Shown here: in pieces, positions 7,896 through 16,843 of the stretch | Position numbering within the stretch: position 1 is the first letter of the stretch | Layout: each line of letters begins with the position of its first letter | From: Coriobacteriales bacterium | GTDB lineage: Bacteria; Actinomycetota; Coriobacteriia; Coriobacteriales; JAEZZM01 | Assembly: GCA_029983705.1 (NCBI GenBank) | Contig: JASBYZ010000007.1 | Location: 1 to 31,123 of the forward strand | Length of the DNA: 31,123 nucleotides | Direction: 5' to 3' | Notes under the pieces: model-generated | What the model saw: the letters and a program-made list of their open reading frames with translations, nothing else | The model's database searches: none | What the model was told of the DNA's origin: nothing | Made by a program: the position numbers and the translations under genes

Positions 7896-10800
7896 TCTTT
7901 AGACTGTAACATTTCTTCTTCTAAAAGATGAGCTGTAAAAGCTTCTTGAATTGAGGCATACAGCTCATCTTTTTGTGTGGCGCTAAAGTGATAGCTAATC
8001 GTGTCATCCGCTTCAAGCCTAATAAAGTTAACCTCTAAATCTTTAAAGCCAGCTTCGAGTAAGGCGTAGGCATACACCTGCGCCTGAAGAAGAAATTTTT
8101 CTTGTGCACTCTGTACACTTAAATTTTTATAGCCCGTTTTATAGTCAATAATTTCTGCTTGATTATTTGATTGATGTAAGACTAGATCAATAAATCCCAT
8201 AAAGTCTTGGCATTCTGATGACGTATCTTTTGAAATAGAGAAATTAAACTCCAATTCAGGGTGGGCATACTTGCTATCTAATATATGTTCGAGATGTCCT
8301 GACTTTTTGAATGAATTAAAAGTATTGTTAAGTCTCTTCTCAAAAGCATCCTCATGTCCATAACTTAAGAGATGAATCTGTTTTTGAATAAATGTTTCTG
8401 GATCTTTTAGATACTCATCTTTATAAAGAACAATATGTTCAAGTAAGGCGTGCATAGCAACACCAAAACTTGTGGCTTCAAATGCTTTTTTGTCTAAGTC
8501 TTGAGAATCTATAAATTCAGCTGAATCACTGTGTGGCTCTTCTGAATTAAGCGGGCTTGAAACGCGGGTAAAAGAAAACTTATTCTTTCCCATAAAAGAT
8601 ACTTGCGGCTTTGAGCGTAACCATTGATAACCACGCTGACTATTAAAACTATAGAGTTCTTGGCTGCTTTGATCTTGTGAAATCTCATCATCGAGCAAAT
8701 GTATATCAAGCGGGATATAAGTAAATTTTACGCCTGATTTACTTTCAAGAATTTGCTTTTCGCTTAAATTTTCAATCTTTGGATTTTTGCTTTCATCCAC
8801 TAAACCTGAAATAAGCATATTTCTAAAACCCATGGCGTTTGTTCCGGCTAAGCCTTTAGTGGAAGCTAGCACAAGAGCATCTTCTGCACGAGTAAGCGCA
8901 ACATAATATTTGCGATATTTTTCTTGTAAGGTTTTTTCAGACTGCTCAAGTGAATATTTTACAATTGCCGAGGCATAGCTTGTGCGATCAAGCGGATCTA
9001 AATTATCTGCAAGAGTGTTTAAGCTTTTTTCGCTATTACATAAGTTAGTGAGTTGATTAAACCTCTTACCTGACATAAAAGCTGCTTGCCCCCCTTCATT
9101 TCTATATAAAGAAGCAATAGAGCTGGTATATCTTACTAGATTATTAATTGCTCCAACTGCCACTAAAGGAAATTGAAGGCCTTTAGATGCATGTATAGTC
9201 ATTAAGTGAATAGCATCTTTTGAATCAAGTGCAGCGGGCGCTTCTGGGTTTAGAGCTAAATCATGCATTCGTTTATACATTTTTGAAGGCTCTACATAAG
9301 CATGTAGTTCTTCTTGTTTAAGCATATCTATAAATTTAAGTATGTTTGCATATTGAGCTTTACCTTGAGCACCGTGCGACAAAAGCTTTAAGTCGTATCC
9401 ACTTGCTTCAATAAAATAATGAAACGCTTGAGTAAAGCTAAGCGTTTCACAAGCTTTTTTAAAGTTCAGTAAAATTTTTACAGCATCATAAACCTTTAAG
9501 TGAGATGCATCTTCCATACTATGTTTTAGACGATGATATAAGCTTTGCTTATAGTCTTGAGAACTTAAACTTGCTTCTAATAGTTCAGATTCATCCACCG
9601 ATAAAGCGCTGCTTAGTAAAATATTGACAAGGCTTATATCATCTTGTGGGTTATAAACCCAAGCTAATAGCTGTAGACATAATTCAATTTCTTCACTCTG
9701 AAAAAACGCAGAACCCCCGTGTACTACCACCTCAAAACCATGTCTATTTAAGGCGTCTATGTAGTGTGTATCTTTACCTTTAACAGCTTCTAAAAGAAGG
9801 CACATATCCCCTGGTGATACACCTTCTTTATCTCTCATATCGGCAAGTGTACGTGCGATATTTTCTGCAATATCATCCTGAGAGACTTTTTCTCCTTTTA
9901 ACAGACTTGCTTTATCAATAATAGTTACGCGCTTTTCTTGCTGATCAAAGGTGATTTTTGCCTTTGACTCATCTCTTCCAGCTATTAATTGTAAGAAATC
10001 TTTACCAAATACCTCTGGTTGATGAAATATATCTTCAACTGTATCTAAGATAGTTTTATTTGAGCGATAGTTATATTGAAGGTTTGTTATAAGTGCATCA
10101 CGTTTTGCCATTTCTTCTTTGTGGTTTAAATATACTTCAACTTCAGCGCCTCTAAACTCATATATTGCTTGCTGAGCATCTCCTACGGTGCATAAATTAA
10201 CTAAACCCTCTTTAGATAATAATTTTACAATTTCTACTTGAAGTTGATTGGTGTCTTGAAATTCATCGACCATAATAATTTTAAATTGATCTTTGTATTC
10301 TTGGGTGAGCTCTGGCTTATTTTTTAAACACCTGTACGCTAGTACTTCAATTTGGTTAAAGCTATAAAGATTATGCTCGTGAGCATAATCCCACATTTGT
10401 TTATTAAGCTCAAAAGCAATATCTAAGAGGTATTTAGCTTGCTCTTTAAGTAGTGCTGCCTCAACCTCTAAAATAACTGCATATACCTCATCAGCTAAAT
10501 CCTTAATTTTGCCACGTCTACCAGGATATACTTGGTTTAAGATGACACTAATTTCTTTTAGTTTTTCATACTCACTTTGAAAGTCAGTAAAATTAGCATA
10601 AAGCTTTTGCAGCTCTTCAACCTGATTTTCGTAAACACTTGCGTCTTCTGGTTTTTTTATGCGTAGTCCCTCTGCTAAATCAAGGTAAACTCGGGTACTT
10701 TTTTCAAGCGCTTCTTTAACACTTATAGCTTGAGGACCATAATCAATACTATCTTTATTGCTTGTAGCTAAAACAATCTGTATATCATTTACCAGTTGTT

Positions 10801-11296
10801 TAATGTCACTATAAATATCTTCGAGTTGATACATATAAAGCAGGTCATCAAAAACTGGATTGTCTTCCATCTTTTTTAATTTAATAATCTTTTCAAGCTT
10901 GTCTACAATTATTTGCTCATAATCATTTTGCTCTATAACTTTAAACTCTGGGTTTATCTGTAAATAAAGCGCGTTTTCTCTTAATATTCGCGAACACATG
11001 GAGTCTATTGTAAATATCCAAGCTTCATCAATTTTTCTTGAAACATCTAGGAGATTGTTTTGTTTTAATCCCCTTCGTACTCGGTGAGCAAACTCTGCTG
11101 CTGCTTTTTTAGTAAAGGTAATAGCCATAATCTGTTTAGGTTCATCTAAAAAAGCATCTTTATCTTCACTTGGTGTAAAGGCATATAACAAACGCTCTGA
11201 AAGTGTTTTAGTTTTGCCTGTGCCGGCACCTGCAGAAACTTGTATAGGTCTATCAAGAGTTGTGATGACTGTTTTTTGTTGATCATTAGCTTCCAA
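7892..11296 (-). CDS. addA: AddA-type ATP-dependent helicase/nuclease subunit A
   Basis: 1134-residue UvrD-like superfamily 1A helicase with a C-terminal RecB-type nuclease, the motor of double-strand-break end processing (AddAB, the functional counterpart of RecBCD). Visible helicase motifs are SAGAGTGKT at 21-29, VDEFQDTN at 343-350, VGDAQQAIYEFRGA, NYRSN, TIHASKGLQFP and YVALTRAEDAL. The nuclease is seen as GVAMHALLEH, then GFIDLV and IIDYKTG followed by Q-x3-YA, the PD-(D/E)XK core. The start is TTG 11296 with GAAGG eight bases upstream. It lies 14 bp behind the second addB frame, so the locus addB-addA is one operon. A tandem-helicase AdnB reading is less likely, because the partner gene lacks helicase motifs. 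Confidence 0.88.
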   Translation of the reverse strand: MEANDQQKTVITTLDRPIQVSAGAGTGKTKTLSERLLYAFTPSEDKDAFLDEPKQIMAITFTKKAAAEFAHRVRRGLKQNNLLDVSRKIDEAWIFTIDSMCSRILRENALYLQINPEFKVIEQNDYEQIIVDKLEKIIKLKKMEDNPVFDDLLYMYQLEDIYSDIKQLVNDIQIVLATSNKDSIDYGPQAISVKEALEKSTRVYLDLAEGLRIKKPEDASVYENQVEELQKLYANFTDFQSEYEKLKEISVILNQVYPGRRGKIKDLADEVYAVILEVEAALLKEQAKYLLDIAFELNKQMWDYAHEHNLYSFNQIEVLAYRCLKNKPELTQEYKDQFKIIMVDEFQDTNQLQVEIVKLLSKEGLVNLCTVGDAQQAIYEFRGAEVEVYLNHKEEMAKRDALITNLQYNYRSNKTILDTVEDIFHQPEVFGKDFLQLIAGRDESKAKITFDQQEKRVTIIDKASLLKGEKVSQDDIAENIARTLADMRDKEGVSPGDMCLLLEAVKGKDTHYIDALNRHGFEVVVHGGSAFFQSEEIELCLQLLAWVYNPQDDISLVNILLSSALSVDESELLEASLSSQDYKQSLYHRLKHSMEDASHLKVYDAVKILLNFKKACETLSFTQAFHYFIEASGYDLKLLSHGAQGKAQYANILKFIDMLKQEELHAYVEPSKMYKRMHDLALNPEAPAALDSKDAIHLMTIHASKGLQFPLVAVGAINNLVRYTSSIASLYRNEGGQAAFMSGKRFNQLTNLCNSEKSLNTLADNLDPLDRTSYASAIVKYSLEQSEKTLQEKYRKYYVALTRAEDALVLASTKGLAGTNAMGFRNMLISGLVDESKNPKIENLSEKQILESKSGVKFTYIPLDIHLLDDEISQDQSSQELYSFNSQRGYQWLRSKPQVSFMGKNKFSFTRVSSPLNSEEPHSDSAEFIDSQDLDKKAFEATSFGVAMHALLEHIVLYKDEYLKDPETFIQKQIHLLSYGHEDAFEKRLNNTFNSFKKSGHLEHILDSKYAHPELEFNFSISKDTSSECQDFMGFIDLVLHQSNNQAEIIDYKTGYKNLSVQSAQEKFLLQAQVYAYALLEAGFKDLEVNFIRLEADDTISYHFSATQKDELYASIQEAFTAHLLEEEMLQSKD

Positions 11297-11310
11297 AACT
11301 TCACACCTTC

Positions 11311-12264
11311 TTATTTAAGACATTTTCTGCAAGCATTAAGTATTGGGCAATACTCGCCTTTTGGATTAAGTGGGTTTTTATGAATATCTGCATTTTTCAT
11401 TGAATTAATTAACTGCGAACTCAGTTCTTCTTTGTAGTCAAGAAATGTTTGAAAGGATTCAAATCTAATTTCTTCATTTTCAAGTATAAGTGGGTTAGAG
11501 ATAGCTAAATTATTAAAGTTACTTCTAGAGATAAATATTTCTCCTTCTTCAAAATATTTATCATCTAAGGCGCCTCCAATTTTATTACTTGAATAATATT
11601 GATTTACTGAGATAGGAACATAAAAAGCTCCAACACATTTAAGTCCATATTTTCTTTCAAGTAACTGAGCATAGAGAGTGCTTTGGTATTTATATTGAGC
11701 ATTAAGATCTGTAAAGCTTACTGCATCTGATGTACCTAATTTATAATCAATAACGATAAATGAATCATTTAAACGATCAACTCTATCTACTCGCCCTGAA
11801 AATTTATAACCTGCATAATCTCCGCTAATCGTCTCTTCAATGAGCCAAGGCTTGAATTTTTTAAAGCTTGATAACTCAAAAAACAGGTAGTTTTGTAGCT
11901 TTTGTCCAAGCTTTTCTATAGAACTAATATCAAGTGCACTTAGCTGACTCTCTTTATATTCCTGATAAATATATTCATCAATAATTTGAAGAAAGATTTC
12001 TTGAAGAATATTGATGTACTGATTAATATTTTCAATTGTTAAAAAATCACCGTTTGATTTAATCTGTAAAAATAAATTTGCTAAGGTAGCATGGGCTATT
12101 ATGCCAAGATCTATAGCTCCAAATTCTTGTATAGTGTCAGTAACTTTTAGTTGGTTTTGAACATACCATTGATATGGACACTGAGCATAGAGCTCAAGTG
12201 CACTTGGACTTAGCACCTCAGGCATTGTAAGATTTTCAAGCCTTAACTTATTCAATTTCCCCAC
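11311..12264 (-). CDS. addB: AddB C-terminal part: PD-(D/E)XK nuclease with cysteine cluster
   Basis: 317 residues that correspond to the nuclease end of AddB. SPSALELYAQCPYQWYV at the start is the typical entry of this domain. GRVDRVD, VIDYKLG and Q-x3-LYAQ form the nuclease core. A first Cys (in AQCPY) and a terminal group C-x5-C-x2-C probably hold the 4Fe-4S cluster known for AddB; the terminal spacing is the reverse of the more usual C-x2-C-x5-C. The frame opens right after an in-frame TAA and overlaps the preceding addB frame by 17 bp. Possible starts are GTG 12264 or TTG 12255; the latter is better spaced from AGAGGTGGGG. It could be a separate subunit made by translational coupling, or the rest of a frameshifted gene. 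Confidence 0.8.
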   Translation of the reverse strand: MGKLNKLRLENLTMPEVLSPSALELYAQCPYQWYVQNQLKVTDTIQEFGAIDLGIIAHATLANLFLQIKSNGDFLTIENINQYINILQEIFLQIIDEYIYQEYKESQLSALDISSIEKLGQKLQNYLFFELSSFKKFKPWLIEETISGDYAGYKFSGRVDRVDRLNDSFIVIDYKLGTSDAVSFTDLNAQYKYQSTLYAQLLERKYGLKCVGAFYVPISVNQYYSSNKIGGALDDKYFEEGEIFISRSNFNNLAISNPLILENEEIRFESFQTFLDYKEELSSQLINSMKNADIHKNPLNPKGEYCPILNACRKCLK

Positions 12265-14077
12265 CTCTTATTGCAGCAAATCTCTCGTTTTTAATTTGCT
12301 CACTAGAGGCTGGAGCTACTAACTCAAGTTGGTTATCAAAGTATGTAGTCACAAAATCTTTATCATAGAACTGTTGAGGGATATCCTTATCATCATCAGA
12401 GTTTTTACGAGTATATAGATCGAGCACCTCATTAAAATATAAGGAACTTTGTAGCTCATCACCTGCTCTATTAACATTTAATTTAGCTAAAATTAAACCC
12501 TCTTGAGCTGCGCTAATAATTTTATAAAATTCATATCTTCTAACTTTAAAAAATTCTTGGGACCAGTATGAATTATTTCTTTTTCTAAATAAGTCTATTG
12601 CACTTTGTCCTTTATACGCTGGGTACTGACTTGAATTTAAATTAAACATGATTACATAATCATAGGTTTTGTAAGATATTTTATTGCTCGGCATAATTTC
12701 TACCTGGCAATCATCTTGTATATACACTTTTCTAAGACTTGAAAGCTCTTTAATAAGCTCATCAATATTTAATTGTAATTTATATCTATTTGATAAATTA
12801 TAGTATTTTTCTATAGTCCTTATAATAGCTTGATACTGAGTTTTATCTAACGCTTTCTCAAATGCAAATTGGTGTAATTCCTCTAAACATTGCTCTATGT
12901 ATGTAAACTCAATAAAATCAAAAGAGCTAAAAGCTTCAATGAAGTACCTTATAAGAGCATTGAGGTTTGGATTTTCAAGCTCTATAAATTTTTCGATTGA
13001 AGCATCTTTAATGTTATATGTGGTAATAATAAGTTGCTCTAAAGCTTTATATTCAACTTTATTAAGAGCTTTTAGAAAAGAAAGCATATCTACTGTTGAC
13101 TTATCTTTGCAGTATGCTAAAAGATTTAATAATAATTGGAGGTATTTATCCTGAATTAGTAAGCTACCAAAATGATTATTATGTTTAATATCTTTAAGAG
13201 TAAGTAAATCAGATAATTTTTGACCATCAGTATCTGTAGTAGAGATAACAGCTACTGATTTACCTAAATCAACCAAGTTTAAGATCTTCTGACATACTGA
13301 ATATATTAAAGATTCATCTCCCCCAGCTTCAATAAGTGTAACTAAGCCACTAGCTACTAAGTCATCTTCAACTCCATATAATTTAGACTTAAGTAAATTA
13401 AGCTCATTTACCTCTCTTGCTGACTTATCTTCATATTGCTGTACTGAAGCGTTTATAAATAAGTCATCAAGATCACTAAATACACGGTATGCTTCATGGC
13501 ACTGAGGATCTGGATATAAAATATAGATATCTGAAGACTGAGAATTAGTAATTAAAAACTTATAGAAGTCATTATTAGTATTTGGATCAGCAATATAGAT
13601 AAGTAAGCTTTTGTTTGGTAGTGACAGTTTTAAACTTTCACTAAACAATGCACACTGGCCATTTTTGTCTAACTCAGCTAAAAAAAATTTAAGCTTATCT
13701 AATAAATTAGTATCTAAAGCAGATGTTAACGTGTCTAGAGAGTGTTTCTCTAATAAATCCGCTATAACATAAGCTTCACCATCTACATTTTTATAAGAAT
13801 TAGCGTATAAGGCTTTGTAAAGCGATTTAAAGTTTCTTTTATCGCTAATCGACTCTTTATTCGAATTAAGGCTTAAAAGTTGCTTTAACAAGCTTTTGTG
13901 GCTTAGAATTTTTGGTCTAATAATTAGCTTTTTAAAATCTTCTACTTCTCCTAAGAATAAAAGATCATTACCAATAAGATATGAAGTGGAATGGGTTAAA
14001 GCTTCAGCTTTTAAAATATCAATACAACATTGAGATATATCTAAATGTGAGTGAAGCTTCTTTACAAATAATGCCAT
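12248..14077 (-). CDS. addB: AddB N-terminal part: helicase-like scaffold without nuclease domain
   Basis: 609 residues matching the non-motor helicase-like body of AddB/RecC-type proteins. The best recognisable part is near the end: YDYVIMFNLNSSQYPA, then a region with F-x2-RRYEFYKIISAAQEGLIL and L-x-S-S-L-Y-F-N-E-V-L, as in AddB just before the nuclease. No Walker A motif is visible, although some AddB proteins keep one. The protein ends at TAA 12248, just where a full AddB would continue into the nuclease. Starting ATG 14077 has a perfect AAGGAGG, but the codon and the Shine-Dalgarno sequence lie in a hairpin (14071-14104). The N-terminal half is weakly conserved, so the assignment relies on order and on the C-terminal match. 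Confidence 0.72.
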   Translation of the reverse strand: MALFVKKLHSHLDISQCCIDILKAEALTHSTSYLIGNDLLFLGEVEDFKKLIIRPKILSHKSLLKQLLSLNSNKESISDKRNFKSLYKALYANSYKNVDGEAYVIADLLEKHSLDTLTSALDTNLLDKLKFFLAELDKNGQCALFSESLKLSLPNKSLLIYIADPNTNNDFYKFLITNSQSSDIYILYPDPQCHEAYRVFSDLDDLFINASVQQYEDKSAREVNELNLLKSKLYGVEDDLVASGLVTLIEAGGDESLIYSVCQKILNLVDLGKSVAVISTTDTDGQKLSDLLTLKDIKHNNHFGSLLIQDKYLQLLLNLLAYCKDKSTVDMLSFLKALNKVEYKALEQLIITTYNIKDASIEKFIELENPNLNALIRYFIEAFSSFDFIEFTYIEQCLEELHQFAFEKALDKTQYQAIIRTIEKYYNLSNRYKLQLNIDELIKELSSLRKVYIQDDCQVEIMPSNKISYKTYDYVIMFNLNSSQYPAYKGQSAIDLFRKRNNSYWSQEFFKVRRYEFYKIISAAQEGLILAKLNVNRAGDELQSSLYFNEVLDLYTRKNSDDDKDIPQQFYDKDFVTTYFDNQLELVAPASSEQIKNERFAAIRGGEIE

Positions 14078-14104
14078 GATACCTCCTTAAAGATATCATG
14101 GCAT
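14071..14104 (-). promoter_or_regulatory. Hairpin over the addB ribosome-binding site and start codon
   Basis: ATGCCATGATA (14071-14081) and TATCATGGCAT (14094-14104) are perfect 11-bp inverted copies with a 12-base loop. In the addB mRNA the loop contains AAGGAGG and the 3' arm contains the AUG start codon (14077-14075). Such a fold would be expected to limit initiation. It lies in the 52-bp gap after the small membrane protein gene. Confidence 0.7.
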
Positions 14105-14129
14105 ACAGTAGTGACATTTACATACATGA

Positions 14130-14387
14130 CTAAAAACCTAATTTAGTCCATTGCTCATTTTTCCAATTTTCACTTTTAATTGCATTATTTATCTTTTCTT
14201 GAGTTTGTTTTAACCTTTGTTTATCTGCTATTTCTTGTAGCTCACTTATAGCATGCTTAAAATTATTTACTGAATCTATAGTTTGGTTTCTTAGATCATC
14301 ATCTTTATATAAGGTATAAGCAGTAGCAACACCAAAAGCAGCTACAGAAAATAAACCTAGAGTTAATAATGCTTGTCCTGCTTTCAT
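14130..14387 (-). CDS. Small membrane-anchored coiled-coil protein (YtxH-like)
   Basis: 85 residues. One N-terminal hydrophobic helix (about 6-27, rich in Gly, Ala and Leu) is followed by a charged helical segment with many Lys, Glu, Gln and Asn, likely a short coiled coil. This resembles YtxH-type small anchored proteins, but the similarity is architectural. The ATG at 14387 lies one base after the parB stop codon, so it is almost certainly translated from the par operon. Function is unknown; membrane tethering of a cytoplasmic partner is one possibility. Confidence 0.7.
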   Translation of the reverse strand: MKAGQALLTLGLFSVAAFGVATAYTLYKDDDLRNQTIDSVNNFKHAISELQEIADKQRLKQTQEKINNAIKSENWKNEQWTKLGF

Positions 14388-14388
14388 A

Positions 14389-15246
14389 TTAATCTTCTAC
14401 TCCTTCAATAATTTCAAGAATTCTACTAAGGTCTTCTTCATCTGAAAATTCAATTTCTATTTTATTTTTACCTCTTACACTTTTAACTTTTACAGGTGTA
14501 GATAAAAACTCTTTTAGAGAACGGGCTGCAATCTTATAAGATTTTGGAGTAATTGTTTTTGTTCTAATTTCAGATTGATTGACAGAAAATAATGGAGCAA
14601 GACGTTCTGTCTCTCTAACTGATAATTTTTCTTCAACAACCTTATTTGCAAGCGCTATTCTCTTATCATCATCTGGTACTGCTAAAATTGCTCTAGCATG
14701 GCCAGCAGTTAACTCACCTTGATATAAGTAATCTTGTACTGCTTCAGGTAAATCTAAAAGTCTTAATGCATTAGCTATAGCTGATCTAGATTTAGATACA
14801 GATTGAGCTAGCTCTTCTTGAGTTAAATCAGCTGCTCGTATAAGCTCTTTAAAACCTTTAGCTTCTTCAATTGGATTTAAGTCTTTACGTTGAAGATTCT
14901 CTATTAGTGCAATCTTTAAGGTATTAACCTCATCTAAGTCTTTAATAATAACTGGTAATGAACCAAGTCCAGCAAGTTTAGCAGCTTGATAACGTCTTTC
15001 GCCTGCAATAATTTGGTATTTACCTTTAGATTCTCTTACTATTAATGGCTGTAAAACCCCTACAGCTTTAATTGAATCACTTAACTCTTGCAAAGCATCT
15101 TCATCAAAATGCTTACGTGGCTGACCAGAATTTGGAATTATTGATTCTATAGGAAGTTCATTTGTAGCAGCTTCCACTCCTGATTCTGCAGCTGCCTCAC
15201 TAATTAATGAGCTTAATCCCCTACCTAATCCAGATTTTTTAGCCAC
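14389..15246 (-). CDS. parB: Chromosome-partitioning protein ParB (Spo0J)
   Basis: 285-residue DNA-binding CTPase that loads at parS and organises origin segregation. The N-terminal tail K-K-S-G-L-G-R-G-L-S-S-L, which interacts with ParA, is at 3-14. The nucleotide-binding part shows NSGQPRKHFDE and GERRYQAAKLAGL. A helix-turn-helix follows (TQEELAQSVSKSRSAIANALRLL), and an acidic C-terminal dimerisation domain ends the protein. It starts with GTG 15246, eight bases inside the parA gene, so translation is coupled to parA. A perfect parS lies just upstream of parA at 16064-16079. Confidence 0.95.
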   Translation of the reverse strand: MAKKSGLGRGLSSLISEAAAESGVEAATNELPIESIIPNSGQPRKHFDEDALQELSDSIKAVGVLQPLIVRESKGKYQIIAGERRYQAAKLAGLGSLPVIIKDLDEVNTLKIALIENLQRKDLNPIEEAKGFKELIRAADLTQEELAQSVSKSRSAIANALRLLDLPEAVQDYLYQGELTAGHARAILAVPDDDKRIALANKVVEEKLSVRETERLAPLFSVNQSEIRTKTITPKSYKIAARSLKEFLSTPVKVKSVRGKNKIEIEFSDEEDLSRILEIIEGVED

Positions 15247-16039
15247 GTTTAATCACTTCCTTAGCAAGGTTTTTATACGCAATAGCACCTTTATTGAGTT
15301 TAGCATACTGATTTATTGGTATTCCATAACTAGGAGCTTCTGAGAGTTTTACTGTCCTTGGAATGTAAGTTTTAAATACTTTATTACCAAAATACGCTTC
15401 AACTTCTTCAACTACCTGTTTAGAAAGCGAAGTTCTTACGTCATACATAGTCATTAAGACCCCAAATATCTCTAAATTTGGGTTTATCTTTGATTTAACC
15501 ATTTTTACAGACTCTAATAACTTAGAAACACCCTCTAAAGCGTAATATTCACTCTGAATAGGAATTAATACGCCATTTGATGCAGTTAAGGCATTTATAG
15601 TTAACAAACCTAGTGATGGTGGGCAGTCTATAAATATATAGTCAAAATATTCCTTTATTTGATCTACTAAGCTTTTTAACTGCTGTTCGCGTGCCATTAA
15701 CGACACTAACTCTATTTCAGCACCAGCTAATTGTATTGTGGAAGGAATAATATATACATTTTGAGCTGAGGTTTCGATAATACTCTCTTTTACATCCGCA
15801 TCATGGAGCAAAGCTTCGTAAATGCTATTGCTAAGATCATTTTTCTCAACACCAAGGCCACTAGTTGAGTTGCCTTGTGGGTCAAAATCAATAATAAGTA
15901 CTTTATACTTTTTTTCACCAAGTGCTGAGGAAAGATTTATTGTGGTAGTAGTTTTTCCAACTCCACCTTTTTGATTAAGAATGGATATAACATTACATTC
16001 TTTATCAGTGTTTTTACGCGTAACATCCTCAATATTCAA
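15239..16039 (-). CDS. parA: Chromosome-partitioning ATPase ParA (Soj)
   Basis: 266-residue MinD/ParA-type ATPase that forms the moving gradient for ParB-parS complexes. The deviant Walker A KGGVGKTTTTINL is at residues 24-36, DFDPQGNSTSGLG follows as switch I, and FIDCPPSLGLLT is Walker B. Length is normal. The start is TTG 16039 with GGAG five bases upstream. The stop overlaps the parB start by eight bases. The start codon is 24 bp from a perfect parS, so ParB spreading could influence its expression, as is known in other systems. Confidence 0.95.
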   Translation of the reverse strand: MNIEDVTRKNTDKECNVISILNQKGGVGKTTTTINLSSALGEKKYKVLIIDFDPQGNSTSGLGVEKNDLSNSIYEALLHDADVKESIIETSAQNVYIIPSTIQLAGAEIELVSLMAREQQLKSLVDQIKEYFDYIFIDCPPSLGLLTINALTASNGVLIPIQSEYYALEGVSKLLESVKMVKSKINPNLEIFGVLMTMYDVRTSLSKQVVEEVEAYFGNKVFKTYIPRTVKLSEAPSYGIPINQYAKLNKGAIAYKNLAKEVIKRG

Positions 16040-16063
16040 GGTAACTCCAATTAATCATCAATT

Positions 16064-16079
16064 TGTTTCACGTGAAACA
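16064..16079. promoter_or_regulatory. parS centromere site
   Basis: Exact 16-bp palindrome TGTTTCACGTGAAACA, the bacterial consensus parS bound by ParB. It lies between the rsmG stop codon (16082-16080) and the parA start (16039). Confidence 0.97.
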
Positions 16080-16808
16080 TTAAATAAGAGGTTCTCTTTT
16101 TGCTTTACCAGCTTGTCTAGGAAGATTTATACTTTCTTTCCTTACTTTTCTAAATGATACCAGTTCTCTAGAACCATAGTATTCAGGTAAGACATAATTA
16201 ATATGTTCTTTTAACTCAAAGCCACAAATATTCATAGCTCTTTGAGCATCTTTTAATTCTTCATTAAATTTTGCTCCTTTAGACACTACTAACTCACCAT
16301 TTAATCTTAAGAGGGGAGAAGCATACTCAAAAAGAATTACTAAAGGTGCTAATGCTCTAGCAGTGATGTAATCATATCTATATTTATTTTCTTTAGCATA
16401 ATCTTCTACACGAGAATGTATCGTTTTAAAATTTTGTAAGTTTAAAAATCCAATAAATTCTTCTTGTGCTATTAATTTTTTATTTACTGAATCCAGTGAA
16501 TGGATTTCCATATCTGAAATTATTTTTAAGGGGATAGCTGGGAATCCTCCACCACTACCAATATCTAATAGAAGTTTAGAATTCTCTAAGTCTATAAGTT
16601 TGCTAAATAAAAGAGAATCTATAAGATGAAGGACTACACCATCTTTAAATGATTTAATTGCAGTTAAATTCACTACTTTATTTTTCTCTATAACAAGAGA
16701 TAAAAAATAAAGGAGCAGATATTTCTGCTCCTTAGATAAGTTAAAACCATACTCATTTAAAAGTTCTGTAAAATAGTCATTCTGATTCTCAAGTAAATCA
16801 GATTTCAT
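16080..16808 (-). CDS. rsmG: 16S rRNA (guanine527-N7)-methyltransferase RsmG (GidB)
   Basis: 242-residue class I SAM methyltransferase modifying G527 of 16S rRNA; loss of this methylation gives low-level streptomycin resistance in several bacteria. The SAM-binding loop LLDIGSGGGFPAIPLKI is near residue 82-98. VNLTAIKS before it and ITARALAPL after it are family signatures. The C-terminal 20 residues are basic and extend slightly past the usual fold. The start ATG 16808 follows AGGAG at six bases. It lies in the leftward ribosome-biogenesis and partition operon between khpB and parA, the usual place for this gene. Confidence 0.95.
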   Translation of the reverse strand: MKSDLLENQNDYFTELLNEYGFNLSKEQKYLLLYFLSLVIEKNKVVNLTAIKSFKDGVVLHLIDSLLFSKLIDLENSKLLLDIGSGGGFPAIPLKIISDMEIHSLDSVNKKLIAQEEFIGFLNLQNFKTIHSRVEDYAKENKYRYDYITARALAPLVILFEYASPLLRLNGELVVSKGAKFNEELKDAQRAMNICGFELKEHINYVLPEYYGSRELVSFRKVRKESINLPRQAGKAKREPLI

Positions 16809-16843
16809 TTACACTCCTGACAAAATATAACTCTTCAGATGTT

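Noticed and set aside
12248..14077. N-terminal addB part as a foreign or unrelated gene
   Set aside because: Its similarity is weak in the first half, but order, strand, length and the AddB-like end next to the nuclease frame make AddB the simplest reading.
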